A stretch of DNA of 64,000 bases from Phenylobacterium sp. Root700 (GTDB lineage: Bacteria; Pseudomonadota; Alphaproteobacteria; Caulobacterales; Caulobacteraceae): contig NZ_LMHT01000029.1 of the NCBI RefSeq assembly GCF_001429025.1, positions 62,001-126,000 on the forward strand, in the 5' to 3' direction. The position numbers were made by a program, and so were the translations under genes. Positions 26,412 through 34,678 of this stretch are shown piece after piece. Position 1 is the first letter of the stretch, and the number at the start of each line of letters is the position of its first letter. The notes beneath the pieces were generated by a model, which worked only from the letters and a program-made list of their open reading frames with translations, did no database searches and was not told the DNA's origin.

Positions 26412-27499
26412 CGCGCCGCCGCCGCCGTCTTCGCCGAGCGAATGTCGACGATCGCCTTGGCGCTGAGGCCGCCGCTTAGATGCGGCGCGGCTTCATCGAG
26501 CACCAGCCGGACGGGCAGGCGCTGAACGACCTTCACCCAGTTGCCGGTGGCGTTCTCCGGGGGGAGCAGGGCGAAGCTGGAGCCGGTGCCGGGGCTGAAG
26601 CTGGCGACGTGGGCCTTCAGGTCGTGGTCATAGGCGTCGACCTTGATCGTCGCCGGCTGGCCGACTCGCATGTGCGCCAGCTGGTCTTCCTTGAAGTTGG
26701 CCTCGATCCAGGGCTGGCCGGAGATCAGCCAGAACAGGGTCTGGGAGGCCGAAACCCGGTTGCCGACCTGGAGCTGCTCGACCTTGGCGACCACGCCGTC
26801 GGCCGGCGCCACGATCGTGGCGTAGGAGAGGTTGAGCTTGGCGCGGTCCAGCTGGGCCTTGGCCTGCATGACCTTCGGGTGCTGGTCGGCCGCCATGTCG
26901 GTGCGCCCGCCGATGTCGGCCAGGGCCGAGGCGATCTGCTGGCGGACGACGGCGATCTGGCGGCGGGCCTGCTCGGCCTCGTGGGCGGCCTGGTCGGCCT
27001 GGGCCTGGGTGGAGACCCCGGCGGCGGCCAGCGACTTCTGGCGGGCGGCTTCGCGCTCAGTGTAGATCACGGTTTCCTGGGCGGCGGCCAGATCGGCCTG
27101 GCGCTGGCCATAGACCGCCTGGGAGCCTTGGGTCTCAAAGCGGGCCGCGGCGAGGGCGGCCTCGGCTTGGGCCAGGGCGACCTGGTGGTCGGCGGGGTCG
27201 AGCTTGAACAGCACCTGGCCCTTGCGGACCTGCTGGTTCTCCTTGACGTCGATCTCGATCACCCGGCCGTCGATGCTGGGGCTGATGGCGGCGCGCGCGG
27301 CCTGCACATAGGCGTCGTCGGTGCTTTCGAACCGCCCGCCGGTCAGGACGAAGTAGGCGACGATGGCGACGACCGCCAACGGCCCGCCCAGCATCAGCGG
27401 CAGGCGCAGCTTCTGGCCGAGCGAGCGTTCCGGCGGCCGATGGCTGGCGGCTTCCTGCTCGGCCTCGGCGATCGCCTGATAACCTTCCGCGTCGCTCAC
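26408..27499 (-). CDS. emrA: HlyD-family membrane fusion protein, EmrA type
   Basis: The protein has 363 residues. One N-terminal membrane helix (LMLGGPLAVVAIVAYFVLTGG, about 34-54), then TDDAYVQAARAAISPSIDGRV, a long alpha-hairpin and a barrel-sandwich hybrid (LDRAKLNLSYATIVAPADGVV), all typical of EmrA. It bridges the EmrB permease and the outer-membrane duct. The start is a GTG at 27499 preceded by GGAG; the upstream open frame is not homologous. It is the first gene of the efflux operon and divergent from a LysR gene, 150 bp away, which is the likely regulator. Confidence 0.92.
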   Translation of the reverse strand: MSDAEGYQAIAEAEQEAASHRPPERSLGQKLRLPLMLGGPLAVVAIVAYFVLTGGRFESTDDAYVQAARAAISPSIDGRVIEIDVKENQQVRKGQVLFKLDPADHQVALAQAEAALAAARFETQGSQAVYGQRQADLAAAQETVIYTEREAARQKSLAAAGVSTQAQADQAAHEAEQARRQIAVVRQQIASALADIGGRTDMAADQHPKVMQAKAQLDRAKLNLSYATIVAPADGVVAKVEQLQVGNRVSASQTLFWLISGQPWIEANFKEDQLAHMRVGQPATIKVDAYDHDLKAHVASFSPGTGSSFALLPPENATGNWVKVVQRLPVRLVLDEAAPHLSGGLSAKAIVDIRSAKTAAAAR

Positions 27500-27623
27500 G
27501 GGCTGCTCCACGTGCTGAAGCGGCCGACATGACGTCGCCCGCTGGATTGGGTGTGTGATTGTGAAAGGCCCAGCGGGGAGGCTGAACCTAGGCTGCGGCA
27601 GATAGGCCTCGCCGCGCCATGAG

Positions 27624-27638
27624 CCAAATGATAATTGG
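27624..27638. promoter_or_regulatory. Candidate LysR operator between emrA and its divergent regulator
   Basis: The near-palindrome CCAAATGATAATTGG, with CCAA/TTGG ends, lies in the emrA-LysR intergenic region, 12 bp before the LysR start codon. Its location fits an autoregulatory site, but no binding data are visible in sequence. Confidence 0.4.
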
Positions 27639-27649
27639 TCACTACCATT

Positions 27650-28609
27650 ATGCCTGATACTCATTTTCGAAACCTCGACCTCAATCTGCTGCGGGTGTTC
27701 GTCGCCCTGCTGGAGGAGGAAAGCGCCACGCGGGCGGGCGCACGGCTGGGGCTGACCCAGTCGGCGGTCAGCCATGCCCTGGGCCGTTTGCGCGCTTCGC
27801 TTGGCGATGAGCTGTTCCTGCGCGGGCCGACCGGCCTGCGCGCCACGCCACGCGCCGCCGAGATGGGGCCGGCGATCCGGGCGGCGCTGAAGCTGCTGGA
27901 GAGCGCGGTCACCACGCCCCGGTTCGACCCGGCCACGACCCAGCGCACGTTCCACATCTCGGCCAGCGCCTATGCCTGTTCGGTGCTGATGCCCGGCGTG
28001 GTCCAACGGCTGCTGAGCGAGGCGCCGGGGGTCAAGCTTCGGATGCGCGGCCCGGACGCCAGCCTGGTGGACGACCTCGACCGCGGGCGGCTCGACATGG
28101 TGATCGGCGGCTTCGACTATGTGGCGGCGCGTTTCGCCTATGCGCCGCTGTTCATGGAGACCGGCGTCTGGGTGATCCGCGCCGACCACCCGGCCGCCAA
28201 TGGCGAGTTGGACGACGCGGTGCTGGCGCGGCTGCCGCGCCTGATCGTGGCCAGCGGCGACGCGGCCATGGAGGGTGCGGCGCGGATGGGCGGGCGGGAC
28301 CTGGGCCTGCGGACCATCACCTCCTGGGGCGACGACTACGATCTGGGCGGGGTTTCGCTGCGGGACTTCCAAGGGCCGGTGACAGTGCCCGACGCCTATT
28401 CGGCGCTGATCATCGTCGGCCAGACCGACATGGCGGCCCTGCTGCCGCGTCGGCTGGCGATGCTGGCGCAGCAGCGCGGCCGCCTGGTGCTGATCGAACC
28501 CAGCCGCGAGCCGGAACCGGCCAGCTTCGGCGCGGTGATCCGCGCCGGCGAGAGCCAGCCGGTCAACTGGTTGCTGGGGATCGTCCGTGACGAGGCGGCC
28601 AAACTTTAG
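27650..28609 (+). CDS. LysR-family transcriptional regulator, NodD/LinR-like
   Basis: The protein has 319 residues. The winged helix (FRNLDLNLLRVFVALLEEESATRAGARLGLTQSAVSHALGRLR) and the following LFLRGPTGLRATPRA place it in the PBP2_LTTR group near NodD/NahR, which often respond to aromatic compounds. It is divergent from the EmrAB-type operon and likely controls it. The ATG at 27650 (MPDTHFRNLDLNLL) fits the family better than the upstream GTG at 27635. Confidence 0.9.
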   Translation: MPDTHFRNLDLNLLRVFVALLEEESATRAGARLGLTQSAVSHALGRLRASLGDELFLRGPTGLRATPRAAEMGPAIRAALKLLESAVTTPRFDPATTQRTFHISASAYACSVLMPGVVQRLLSEAPGVKLRMRGPDASLVDDLDRGRLDMVIGGFDYVAARFAYAPLFMETGVWVIRADHPAANGELDDAVLARLPRLIVASGDAAMEGAARMGGRDLGLRTITSWGDDYDLGGVSLRDFQGPVTVPDAYSALIIVGQTDMAALLPRRLAMLAQQRGRLVLIEPSREPEPASFGAVIRAGESQPVNWLLGIVRDEAAKL

Positions 28610-28859
28610 CGGGGGCGGCCGAAGCAGCGCTGCCGAAGTCGAGCATGGTCCCCAATAGCAGACCTTTCGAGCGTCGCCATGGGTCGAAAGCCGAAATCAC
28701 CGTCCGGCGGTCAAGCGGACGCGCCTGACGTCTGCTAGTCGCACTGGCGCCCAGGACCGCCATCGACCCATCTGAGACCTTCAGCGAACCGAGGCCAAAC
28801 GGCCTTTGGCTGTTTGTAGCCATTTTGACGTCCGCTGGAGACTGCCTCGAGCGGCCTGT

Positions 28860-29043
28860 TCACAGAGCGTCGCTCGCGTCCGCCTCTTCGAGTACTGACT
28901 GAAGCTCTTCAGAGTTGAGGAGCGTGGGCGTCTTCCAAGTGGGCGCCCTGTCTTCAGGCGACCAGCCGTAGGCACGCAATTGGTCCGGTGTGATCGTCTT
29001 CACAAGTTCGACCAGAGCACGGCAGGCGATGGCGCTGTAAAGC
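28860..29043 (-). pseudogene. Remnant of an unrecognised gene (C-terminal end)
   Basis: On the minus strand a frame without a credible start reads LYSAIACRALVELVKTITPD, then LRAYGWSPEDRAPTWKTPTL, ending with DASDAL and TGA at 28860-28862. The codon use and amphipathic pattern look like a real protein C-terminus of about 60 residues. It has no recognised family. It directly abuts the recombinase remnant on the other strand, suggesting that a deletion or insertion joined two broken genes. The preceding stretch 28610-28859 holds nothing I can support. Confidence 0.35.
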
Positions 29044-29062
29044 GGCAGCTCAGTCGCCCACG

Positions 29063-29491
29063 GGTGAACGCATCCTGGAGATCGAGGTCCGGGGCAAACG
29101 CGGCGTTGGTTACTGCAAGAGCATGCCGGGCGCGGTCATGCCTCTGCGCCGCCTAAAGGAGCGCAACAAAGGGCAAGCGACCGACCTCATTTTCCCGACC
29201 TTCCAGCGCGAACTCTTCAACACTCTGCTCGCCGAGCTGAACTTGCGGACGGACCGCGATGGCCAACGCAGGACCGCTTACAGCCTTCGCCATACCTACA
29301 TCTGCATGCGCCTCATGGAGGGCGCAGACATCTATCAGGTCGCCAAGAACTGCCGCACCAGCGTCGAGATGATCGAGAAATTCTACGCCTCTCACATCAA
29401 GAACACTCTTGATGCGGCGGCGATCAATGTTCGCAAGCCCAAGCCGGCCAAACGGACGGCTTCAGCGAGGAAGGCGGCGAACGCCGCGTGA
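29063..29491 (+). pseudogene. Tyrosine recombinase (integrase), C-terminal fragment
   Basis: About 142 residues of the catalytic domain remain. GERILEIEVRGKRGVGY leads into YSLRHTYICMRLMEG (the Arg-His box of tyrosine recombinases), and IEKFYASHI contains the nucleophilic Tyr. The N-terminal DNA-binding and core parts, and the first catalytic Arg, are missing. The ATG at 29123 is internal to the homologous region. The fragment marks past integration of a mobile element here, next to the AbiE pair. Its last six codons and downstream sequence are repeated before the tRNA-Leu gene at 43172. Confidence 0.75.
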
Positions 29492-29541
29492 TCGACTTGG
29501 CCTGAGCAGGCCTCCGGCTACTTGATCGCTCGGCTCGCGGG
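29474..29541. repeat. Imperfect direct repeat, copy 1 (integrase tail and downstream)
   Basis: The 68-nt segment covers the last codons of the integrase remnant and the sequence after it. It matches 43172-43241 at most positions, with a 2-nt gap, and ends in the identical 15-mer CGCTCGGCTCGCGGG. Confidence 0.65.
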
Positions 29542-29556
29542 GGTGGGCGAAGGCGC

Positions 29557-30464
29557 TCACGCGACCCAGGCGCCGCCCGCCGGCCAGCGAGCCTCGAACA
29601 CCTCACCCTTTGTCAGGCTGAGCACTGGCGGCATCACCAACGTTGCGACCTGGGCCTGGATTTCCGGGAATGGCTCGGGTGCCATCGAGATTTCGGTGCG
29701 CTTTAGGAAGGCGGACCATTGGCCTTGCTTCGCATCCGCGAACGCTGCCGTGAACGCGACCGGCGGCTCTGTTGGCAGCGGTGTCTCGCGTCGAGCGAAT
29801 GTGAGGGCGATGGCCTCGGCTAGGACCGGACCTTCGAAGATGAAGGTATTGGCGATCGCCCAGAGATCGAAGAAGTCCTTCATGCGCGAGTTGATCATGC
29901 CGAGCGCCGTCATCGCGTGGAACTTCTCTGCGACCACCGTTTCGGGCGGATAGGCCAGGAGCTTCGGCTGCGGCAGGTCGAGCAGGGAGGGGTAGTCGAT
30001 GTCTTGGGCACTGGGGGTGATGGCGTCACCGAAGCCGATGTCCACATGGATAGACAGGCGAGCGCCGGCGAGCTCGGCCTGGAAGTCCAGGCGAACGCCG
30101 CTGTACTCATCTTCCGCCCGGGCCGCGGCGCTGACGATGGTGGCCGGCTTGAAGACGACGCCATCGTCCGCCGCGATGACCATGATCTCCCGGAAGAGGC
30201 CGGCCACCTGCTCGGGGTCGTTGTTGCCGAATCCCAGCAGGTCCAGGTCGCCAGTCGCCCGATAAGGCGTCGGCGCCCAAAGGCTGAAGAGCATGGCGCC
30301 CTTCAGTACGAAGAGCTGGCGATAGTCCGAGATGCTGAGGCGCCAGAGTAGCCGTTCGATGACGTAGCGGGTCATCAACAGCTGTGCGTTCTCCTGCGCT
30401 CCCGGGCCCGATTGGTGAGGCGGGCGCGGACCGATACGGCCATGTTCTTTGGCGTCTCGCTCAT
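29557..30464 (-). pseudogene. abiEii: AbiEii-type nucleotidyltransferase toxin, frameshifted near its 5' end
   Basis: This is the toxin of a type IV (AbiE) toxin-antitoxin pair. Most of the protein is in one frame and shows the nucleotidyltransferase fold (FVLKGAMLFSLW, RATGDLDLLGFG with the catalytic GS/D-like segment, VVAEKFHAMTALGMINSRMKDFFDLW). AbiEii adds nucleotides to tRNA and so stops growth. The expected N-terminus, MSETPKNMAVSVRARLTNRA, starts at 30464 with an ATGA overlap to the antitoxin, but lies in a different frame. The frames join only if one base is restored around 30394-30395. It may be inactive, a sequencing error, or use a downstream start (ATG giving MTRYVIERLL at 30372). 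Confidence 0.8.
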
Positions 30465-31072
30465 GATAGCGCCTCAAGATATGGGCGTATCACGGTCTGG
30501 ACCCGGTCGATCGCGGCGAAGCGCCAGAGCTCGTCGATGGGGGGGCGTCTATCAGCGCGGCGCAGGAGATCGCGCAGCGCCTCTACGGTTACGTCGAGGC
30601 CGATCTTATTGCGGTACTTGAAGCAGTCGACGACCGTCTTTGCGGGCGAGGTGATCGGCACCTGCACTCGGTCGATCTCGTGACGTTCGACGCCCTCGGT
30701 AAGCGCGCGGCCACTGGCGCGAATGACACGGATCTGGACGGGCGCGCTGGTGGGCGACCAGTCCTTCGGCCCAAGCAGCATCCACACGGCATGAGGCGTC
30801 TGGGTGGTGAGGTCGTGAAACTGGAGAGCGGAGAGCAGGCCGATGACACCACGGGGCTGGATGCGAGCGGCCTCCGCCAGGCTCGACGCTGCATGGGCGG
30901 GCGAATCGGCGAGGCGATAGAGCCCGCGTCCGACCTGTAGGAAGACGCCCTCCTCGGTCAGGCGCTTCAGGTACGTGCGCGCTACACCCGCCGCGTCGAA
31001 GTCCGACCCACGGGCGATCCCACGAGTTTGGGCGACTTCGATGGCGCGCTGACGATGGCCTTTTGGTTCCAT
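30461..31072 (-). CDS. abiEi: AbiEi-type antitoxin
   Basis: The protein has 203 residues. The N-terminal winged helix (GVARTYLKRLTEEGVFLQVGRGLYRLADS) and the following ARIQPRGVIGLLSALQFHDLTTQTPHAVWMLL are the antitoxin domain of AbiEi. The C-terminal domain (TSPAKTVVDCFKYRNKIGLDVTVEALRDLL) is the family signature. AbiEi is both antitoxin and autorepressor, binding its own promoter. It is first in the operon and overlaps the toxin start by 4 bp. The family is associated with phage abortive infection. Confidence 0.88.
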   Translation of the reverse strand: MEPKGHRQRAIEVAQTRGIARGSDFDAAGVARTYLKRLTEEGVFLQVGRGLYRLADSPAHAASSLAEAARIQPRGVIGLLSALQFHDLTTQTPHAVWMLLGPKDWSPTSAPVQIRVIRASGRALTEGVERHEIDRVQVPITSPAKTVVDCFKYRNKIGLDVTVEALRDLLRRADRRPPIDELWRFAAIDRVQTVIRPYLEALS

Positions 31073-31441
31073 GTGAGTGTTATAAATCCTAGATGAATAT
31101 TTTCAAAGTCCTAGGTTTTGTAACGATGGGGGCGATCAGCAGCCGGCTGGCTTCTTGGAAAGCCTATGACATTCCACCTTCCGGTGGTGGTCGGAGCGTC
31201 AGAGCCCATCGCAACAGGCGTCGCCGTAGTGGGAGTTGCTGAGCCTAGCGGCCGAAGAGGATGGAAGATCGCGATGGCCATGGCGAAATTCGGCGGGTCG
31301 TGGTGAGACGGCTGGGCTAGCGCGCGGCTAGCTCCGCCTGCTTGCAATGGTTTGCGTTCTTGAGTTCTGCACTTGGGAGGGATTTTCTCCCGCCGAACCT
31401 TGACCTTAGTCGGACACGTGACGTTGATCGGTCGACGCCAG
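31073..31441. other. Intergenic region upstream of abiE; possible AbiEi operator
   Basis: No gene is supported here. The AT-rich stretch 31081-31120 contains two direct copies of TCCTAG, at 31087-31092 and 31109-31114, 22 bp apart (about two helix turns), just upstream of abiEi. This is a candidate autoregulatory site. The remaining sequence to 31441 shows nothing I can assign. Confidence 0.4.
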
Positions 31442-31915
31442 CTAGGCCTGGATCTTGGACGGGCTACGCCTCACCGCTCTCGGCTTAGCCGGGCTTGGCG
31501 CGGCGGCGTGCGGGTGGGAGCTCTCGGGGCCTGAAGGCTTGGGCAAAGCTAGCGCTTGGGCCGCCAGGGCAGCCTCGGAGATCAGGGACTCCACCCGACT
31601 TAGCTTTGTGGCCAGCCGGTGATGATACAGCGCGGAGATCGCCATTCCGCATCCTATGGCCGCGGGTATGTGGTTGATCCAAGCTTGGAGCCGGGCGAGC
31701 GATTCCCCCTCAAGCCAGGGGGCGAAGGCTTTGCTTTCGATACCATGGCCCAGGAGCGTGGCGGCGCCGGCTATCAGCGCGCTGGTTAGAGCCACGCTCA
31801 CGGCAGTGCGATCTAGCGAATGAGCGCGCAATTTCAGCCAGCGGGCCCGGGTGGCGACCTCGTCGAACCGACCCGGCGCAAGGCGAGTGATTGTGCGCCA
31901 TTCTTCCTCCCACAT
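31442..31915 (-). CDS. Hypothetical membrane protein
   Basis: The protein has 157 residues: a charged N-terminal helix (WEEEWRTITRLAPGRFDEVATRARWLKLRAHS), two predicted membrane segments (AVSVALTSALIAGAATLLGHG; INHIPAAIGCGMAISALYHH), and a Pro/Ala-rich basic tail. The layout of a leading Arg-rich helix and paired membrane helices recalls DUF2721-like proteins, but I cannot confirm it. I use the ATG at 31915 instead of the TTG at 31936. Confidence 0.55.
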   Translation of the reverse strand: MWEEEWRTITRLAPGRFDEVATRARWLKLRAHSLDRTAVSVALTSALIAGAATLLGHGIESKAFAPWLEGESLARLQAWINHIPAAIGCGMAISALYHHRLATKLSRVESLISEAALAAQALALPKPSGPESSHPHAAAPSPAKPRAVRRSPSKIQA

Positions 31916-32044
31916 CGCATCGAGGCGATTGAGCAAGAATTGGTCGGCGCGTGGAAGGGTCGGTCATGGCGCAACCCTAACGGGGCGCCACGGCGAGGGG
32001 TAGCGATGGGCGCCGCGCTCTACGGAGCGCGACGCCCGAAGGCC

Positions 32045-32644
32045 TTAGTTGACCTTTTCGAAGGCCGCTTCGATCTGCAGGTCGACGGCGTCGCTGACCA
32101 CCGGGACGATGTAGGTCATGCCGAAATCGCTGCGCTTGATGACGGCGGAGGCGTGGAAGCCGACGGTCTGGGCCTTGCTCATCGGGTTGGGGCCGGCGCC
32201 GGTCAGGCGCGCGTCGAGGGTGACGGGCTTGGTGACGCCGCGCAGGGTCAGGTCGCCGGTGATCTTGGCGGTCTGGCCGTCGACGACGACCTTGGTCGAG
32301 CGGAAGGTCGCGGTCGGGTACTTGGCGCTGTCGAAGAAGTCGGCGGCGTGCAGGTGCTTGGTCAGGCCCGCGCTGGTGGTCGCCAGGTTGGAGATCGGGA
32401 TCTCGATGGTGACGGAGGCGGCGGCCGGGTTCTTCGGATCGAGGGTCAGCTCGCCCTTGGCGTCGGCGATCAGGCCCCGATAGTCGGTGAAGCCCATGTG
32501 ATTGACCGTAAACGCCACCTGGGTGTGCGAGCCGTCCGCCTTGTAGGTTCCAGCGGCGATCTTGGAGATGTCCACCGAGGCCGGCTGGGCGGCGAGGGGG
32601 GTGGCGATCGCGGCGACGGCGAAGGCGATGGCGAGAGTCTTCAT
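32045..32644 (-). CDS. YceI-family periplasmic lipid-binding protein
   Basis: The protein has 199 residues with a signal peptide (MKTLAIAFAVAAIATPLAAQ). It carries the YceI lipocalin-like barrel: GTYKADGSHTQVAFTVNHMGFTDYRG, FDSAKYPTATFRSTKV, ITGDLTLRGVTKPVTLDA and FGMTYIVPVVSDAVDLQIEAAF. YceI proteins bind polyisoprenoids in the periplasm; the physiological role is loosely linked to stress or lipid handling. The start at 32644 gives the signal peptide. It appears to be monocistronic. Confidence 0.92.
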   Translation of the reverse strand: MKTLAIAFAVAAIATPLAAQPASVDISKIAAGTYKADGSHTQVAFTVNHMGFTDYRGLIADAKGELTLDPKNPAAASVTIEIPISNLATTSAGLTKHLHAADFFDSAKYPTATFRSTKVVVDGQTAKITGDLTLRGVTKPVTLDARLTGAGPNPMSKAQTVGFHASAVIKRSDFGMTYIVPVVSDAVDLQIEAAFEKVN

Positions 32645-32906
32645 AGGCGGTTCCTGGTGTTGGCGTGTGTGGGTTTGGCGGGGGAACGAGTCGGCGGGCA
32701 GGTTAGACGAGACAGGCGCGCAGGCCCCCATGCCTTGGAGGGCGCGCTGGATCGGTTTGCATCGTGCTCCCCCCGAGGGCCGACATCGCGCCTCCACAGT
32801 AAAGGCGCGAGGACAATCTAGTGATCCGCAAGCCCCGCTTGTAGGTCACCGTTCGCGACACACCGTTTCCGAATAGGCGACGATCGCGCCGCATCGCGGC
32901 GAACGC

Positions 32907-33827
32907 CTATTTGGCCAGGCCGATTTCGCGCAGGCGTTCAGTCAGGAACGCGCCGGCGGTGATCTCCGGCCACTTGGCGCCGTCACCCTCGCAGGTCGGC
33001 AGGCACTTCAGCGAGACGTCCGAGGCCGGGTGCATGAAGAACGGCATCGAGTAGCGGCTGACGTTCGGCCCCTGCGGGTTGACCACGCGGTGGGTGGTCG
33101 AGGGGATGACCCCGTTGGTCAGGCGCTGAAGCATGTCGCCGCTGTCGACGATCAGGTTGCGAGGCTGCGTCTCCACCGGCAGCCAGGTTCCGTCGCGGTC
33201 GAGCAGTTGCAGGCCCGCGCCCTTGGCGGCGACCAGGATGGTGATGAAGTTGATGTCCTCGTGGGCGGCCGAGCGCACCGCGCCCTCCGGGGCGTCGTCG
33301 GGCACCGGCGGATAGTGCAGGACCCGCAGGATCGAGGTTCCGGCCGCGACCTTGTCGTCGAAGTAGTCGGCGTTCAGGCCCAGCTTTGGCGCGAGCGCGG
33401 TCAGCAGCAGGCGGCCGGTTTCGTCCAGGGCGGTGAACAGGGCGCTGAAGGTCGGCTCGAAGGCCGGGACTTCCTTGGGCCAGACATTGGGCGGGAAGTC
33501 GTCGGCCGGCAGGCCGGGCGCCGGCTCGCGGCCGATCTGCCAGAACTCCTTGAGGTCGGGCAGGCCGGAATCCTTGGCGTGCTCGGTCCCGAACGGGGTG
33601 TAGCCGCGCAGGCCGGCGGCGTAGCGGCGCTTGTCCACATAGGGCAGGTGGAACACCTGCGCGCTCTGCTCGTAGGCGGCGTCGAGCAGGTCGGTCGGCA
33701 CGTTGTGGTCGGTGAGGATGAAGAAGCCGTAGTCCTGCAGGCCGGCCATCAGGGCGTCGGAGAAGGCGGCGCGCTGCGTCTCCGAGCCGTGGGTGAAGTC
33801 TTTGAGGCTGAGCGTGGGGACGGGCAT
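32907..33827 (-). CDS. Isopenicillin N synthase-like 2OG-Fe(II) oxygenase
   Basis: The protein has 306 residues. It has the plant-type DIOX_N domain (GFFILTDHNVPTDLLDAAYE) and the 2OG-FeII_Oxy core with the HxD...H iron site (AHEDINFITIL, then TTHRVVNP) and the RxS 2-oxoglutarate/substrate motif (SRYSMPFF). It acts in the cytoplasm as a non-haem iron oxygenase. Its substrate is unknown, but its start overlaps the ribokinase stop by 1 bp, so it belongs to a nucleoside-hydrolase operon and may act on a base or nucleoside-derived compound, as some fungal and bacterial xanthine/uracil-type oxygenases do. Confidence 0.88.
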   Translation of the reverse strand: MPVPTLSLKDFTHGSETQRAAFSDALMAGLQDYGFFILTDHNVPTDLLDAAYEQSAQVFHLPYVDKRRYAAGLRGYTPFGTEHAKDSGLPDLKEFWQIGREPAPGLPADDFPPNVWPKEVPAFEPTFSALFTALDETGRLLLTALAPKLGLNADYFDDKVAAGTSILRVLHYPPVPDDAPEGAVRSAAHEDINFITILVAAKGAGLQLLDRDGTWLPVETQPRNLIVDSGDMLQRLTNGVIPSTTHRVVNPQGPNVSRYSMPFFMHPASDVSLKCLPTCEGDGAKWPEITAGAFLTERLREIGLAK

Positions 33828-34678
33828 CAGACGGACTCCAGGCGGGCGTCGACCTCGGCGCGGGTTGGCAGGGAGGGTTGGGCGCCGGCCCGCGTGGCGG
33901 CGAGCGCGCCGGCGGCGCAGGCGAATTTCAAGGCGGTCTCGGGGGCCTGGCCTTCCAGCAGCGCCACGGTGAGGGCGCCGACGAAGGCGTCTCCGGCCCC
34001 GGTGGTGTCGATGGCGATGACCGGCGGCGGCGCAGCGGCGGCGATCTGCTGGCCGGCGCGGTAGAGGCCGGCCCCCCTGGCGCCCCAGGTGACGGCGATC
34101 AGGCCAGGCAGGGCGTGCAGGGCCTCACCATAGAAGGCGGCCTCGGTCTCGTTGACGACGATCAGGTCGGCGCGGGCCAGGGTCTGGGGCGGCATCTCTG
34201 CGGCGGGGGCGAGGTTGAGGCAGACGAAGCCGGTGGCCTGGGCCACCGCCGCGGCGACGGTGTCCAGCGGCAGCTCCAGTTGGCAGATCAGCGCGCCGGG
34301 CGTCGTGTGGGGCAGGTGTCGCGGCGTGAAGGCGGCGTTGGCGCCGGGCGCGACGACGATCTGGTTCTCGCCGCCGGCGGCGACGGCGATCAGGGCGACG
34401 CCGGTGGCGGCGGCTTCGTCCACCGCGCAGGCCGAGAGATCGACGCCCTCGGCGTAAAGCAGGGACAGCGCCTCGTCGGCCAGGCTGTCGGCGCCCACGC
34501 GGGCGACCAGCTTGACGTCGGCGCCCAGGCGCTGAGCGGCCAGCGCCTGGTTGGCGCCCTTGCCGCCGGGATGGCGGGCCAGGGTCGCGCCGGTCACGGT
34601 CTCGCCCGGCGCCGGCAGGGTCGCGGCCGTGGCCACGAAGTCGAGATTGACCGAGCCGATGACGGTGACAGCGGTCAT
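33827..34678 (-). CDS. rbsK: Ribokinase
   Basis: The protein has 283 residues of the PfkB family. Signatures are seen at both ends: GSVNLDFVATAATLPAPGETVTG, HPGGKGANQALAAQRLGADV, and the C-terminal IDTTGAGDAFVGALTVALLEG with the catalytic Asp. It phosphorylates D-ribose to ribose-5-phosphate. Next to the nucleoside hydrolase it would salvage the ribose released from nucleosides. It overlaps the hydrolase stop by 4 bp and the oxygenase start by 1 bp, so the three are one operon. It is a little shorter than E. coli RbsK (309). Confidence 0.92.
   Translation of the reverse strand: MTAVTVIGSVNLDFVATAATLPAPGETVTGATLARHPGGKGANQALAAQRLGADVKLVARVGADSLADEALSLLYAEGVDLSACAVDEAAATGVALIAVAAGGENQIVVAPGANAAFTPRHLPHTTPGALICQLELPLDTVAAAVAQATGFVCLNLAPAAEMPPQTLARADLIVVNETEAAFYGEALHALPGLIAVTWGARGAGLYRAGQQIAAAAPPPVIAIDTTGAGDAFVGALTVALLEGQAPETALKFACAAGALAATRAGAQPSLPTRAEVDARLESV

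Noticed and set aside
31111..31347. Possible small genes on either strand between abiEi and the membrane protein
   Set aside because: Short open frames exist on both strands, but none has a ribosome site, domain or consistent codon pattern.
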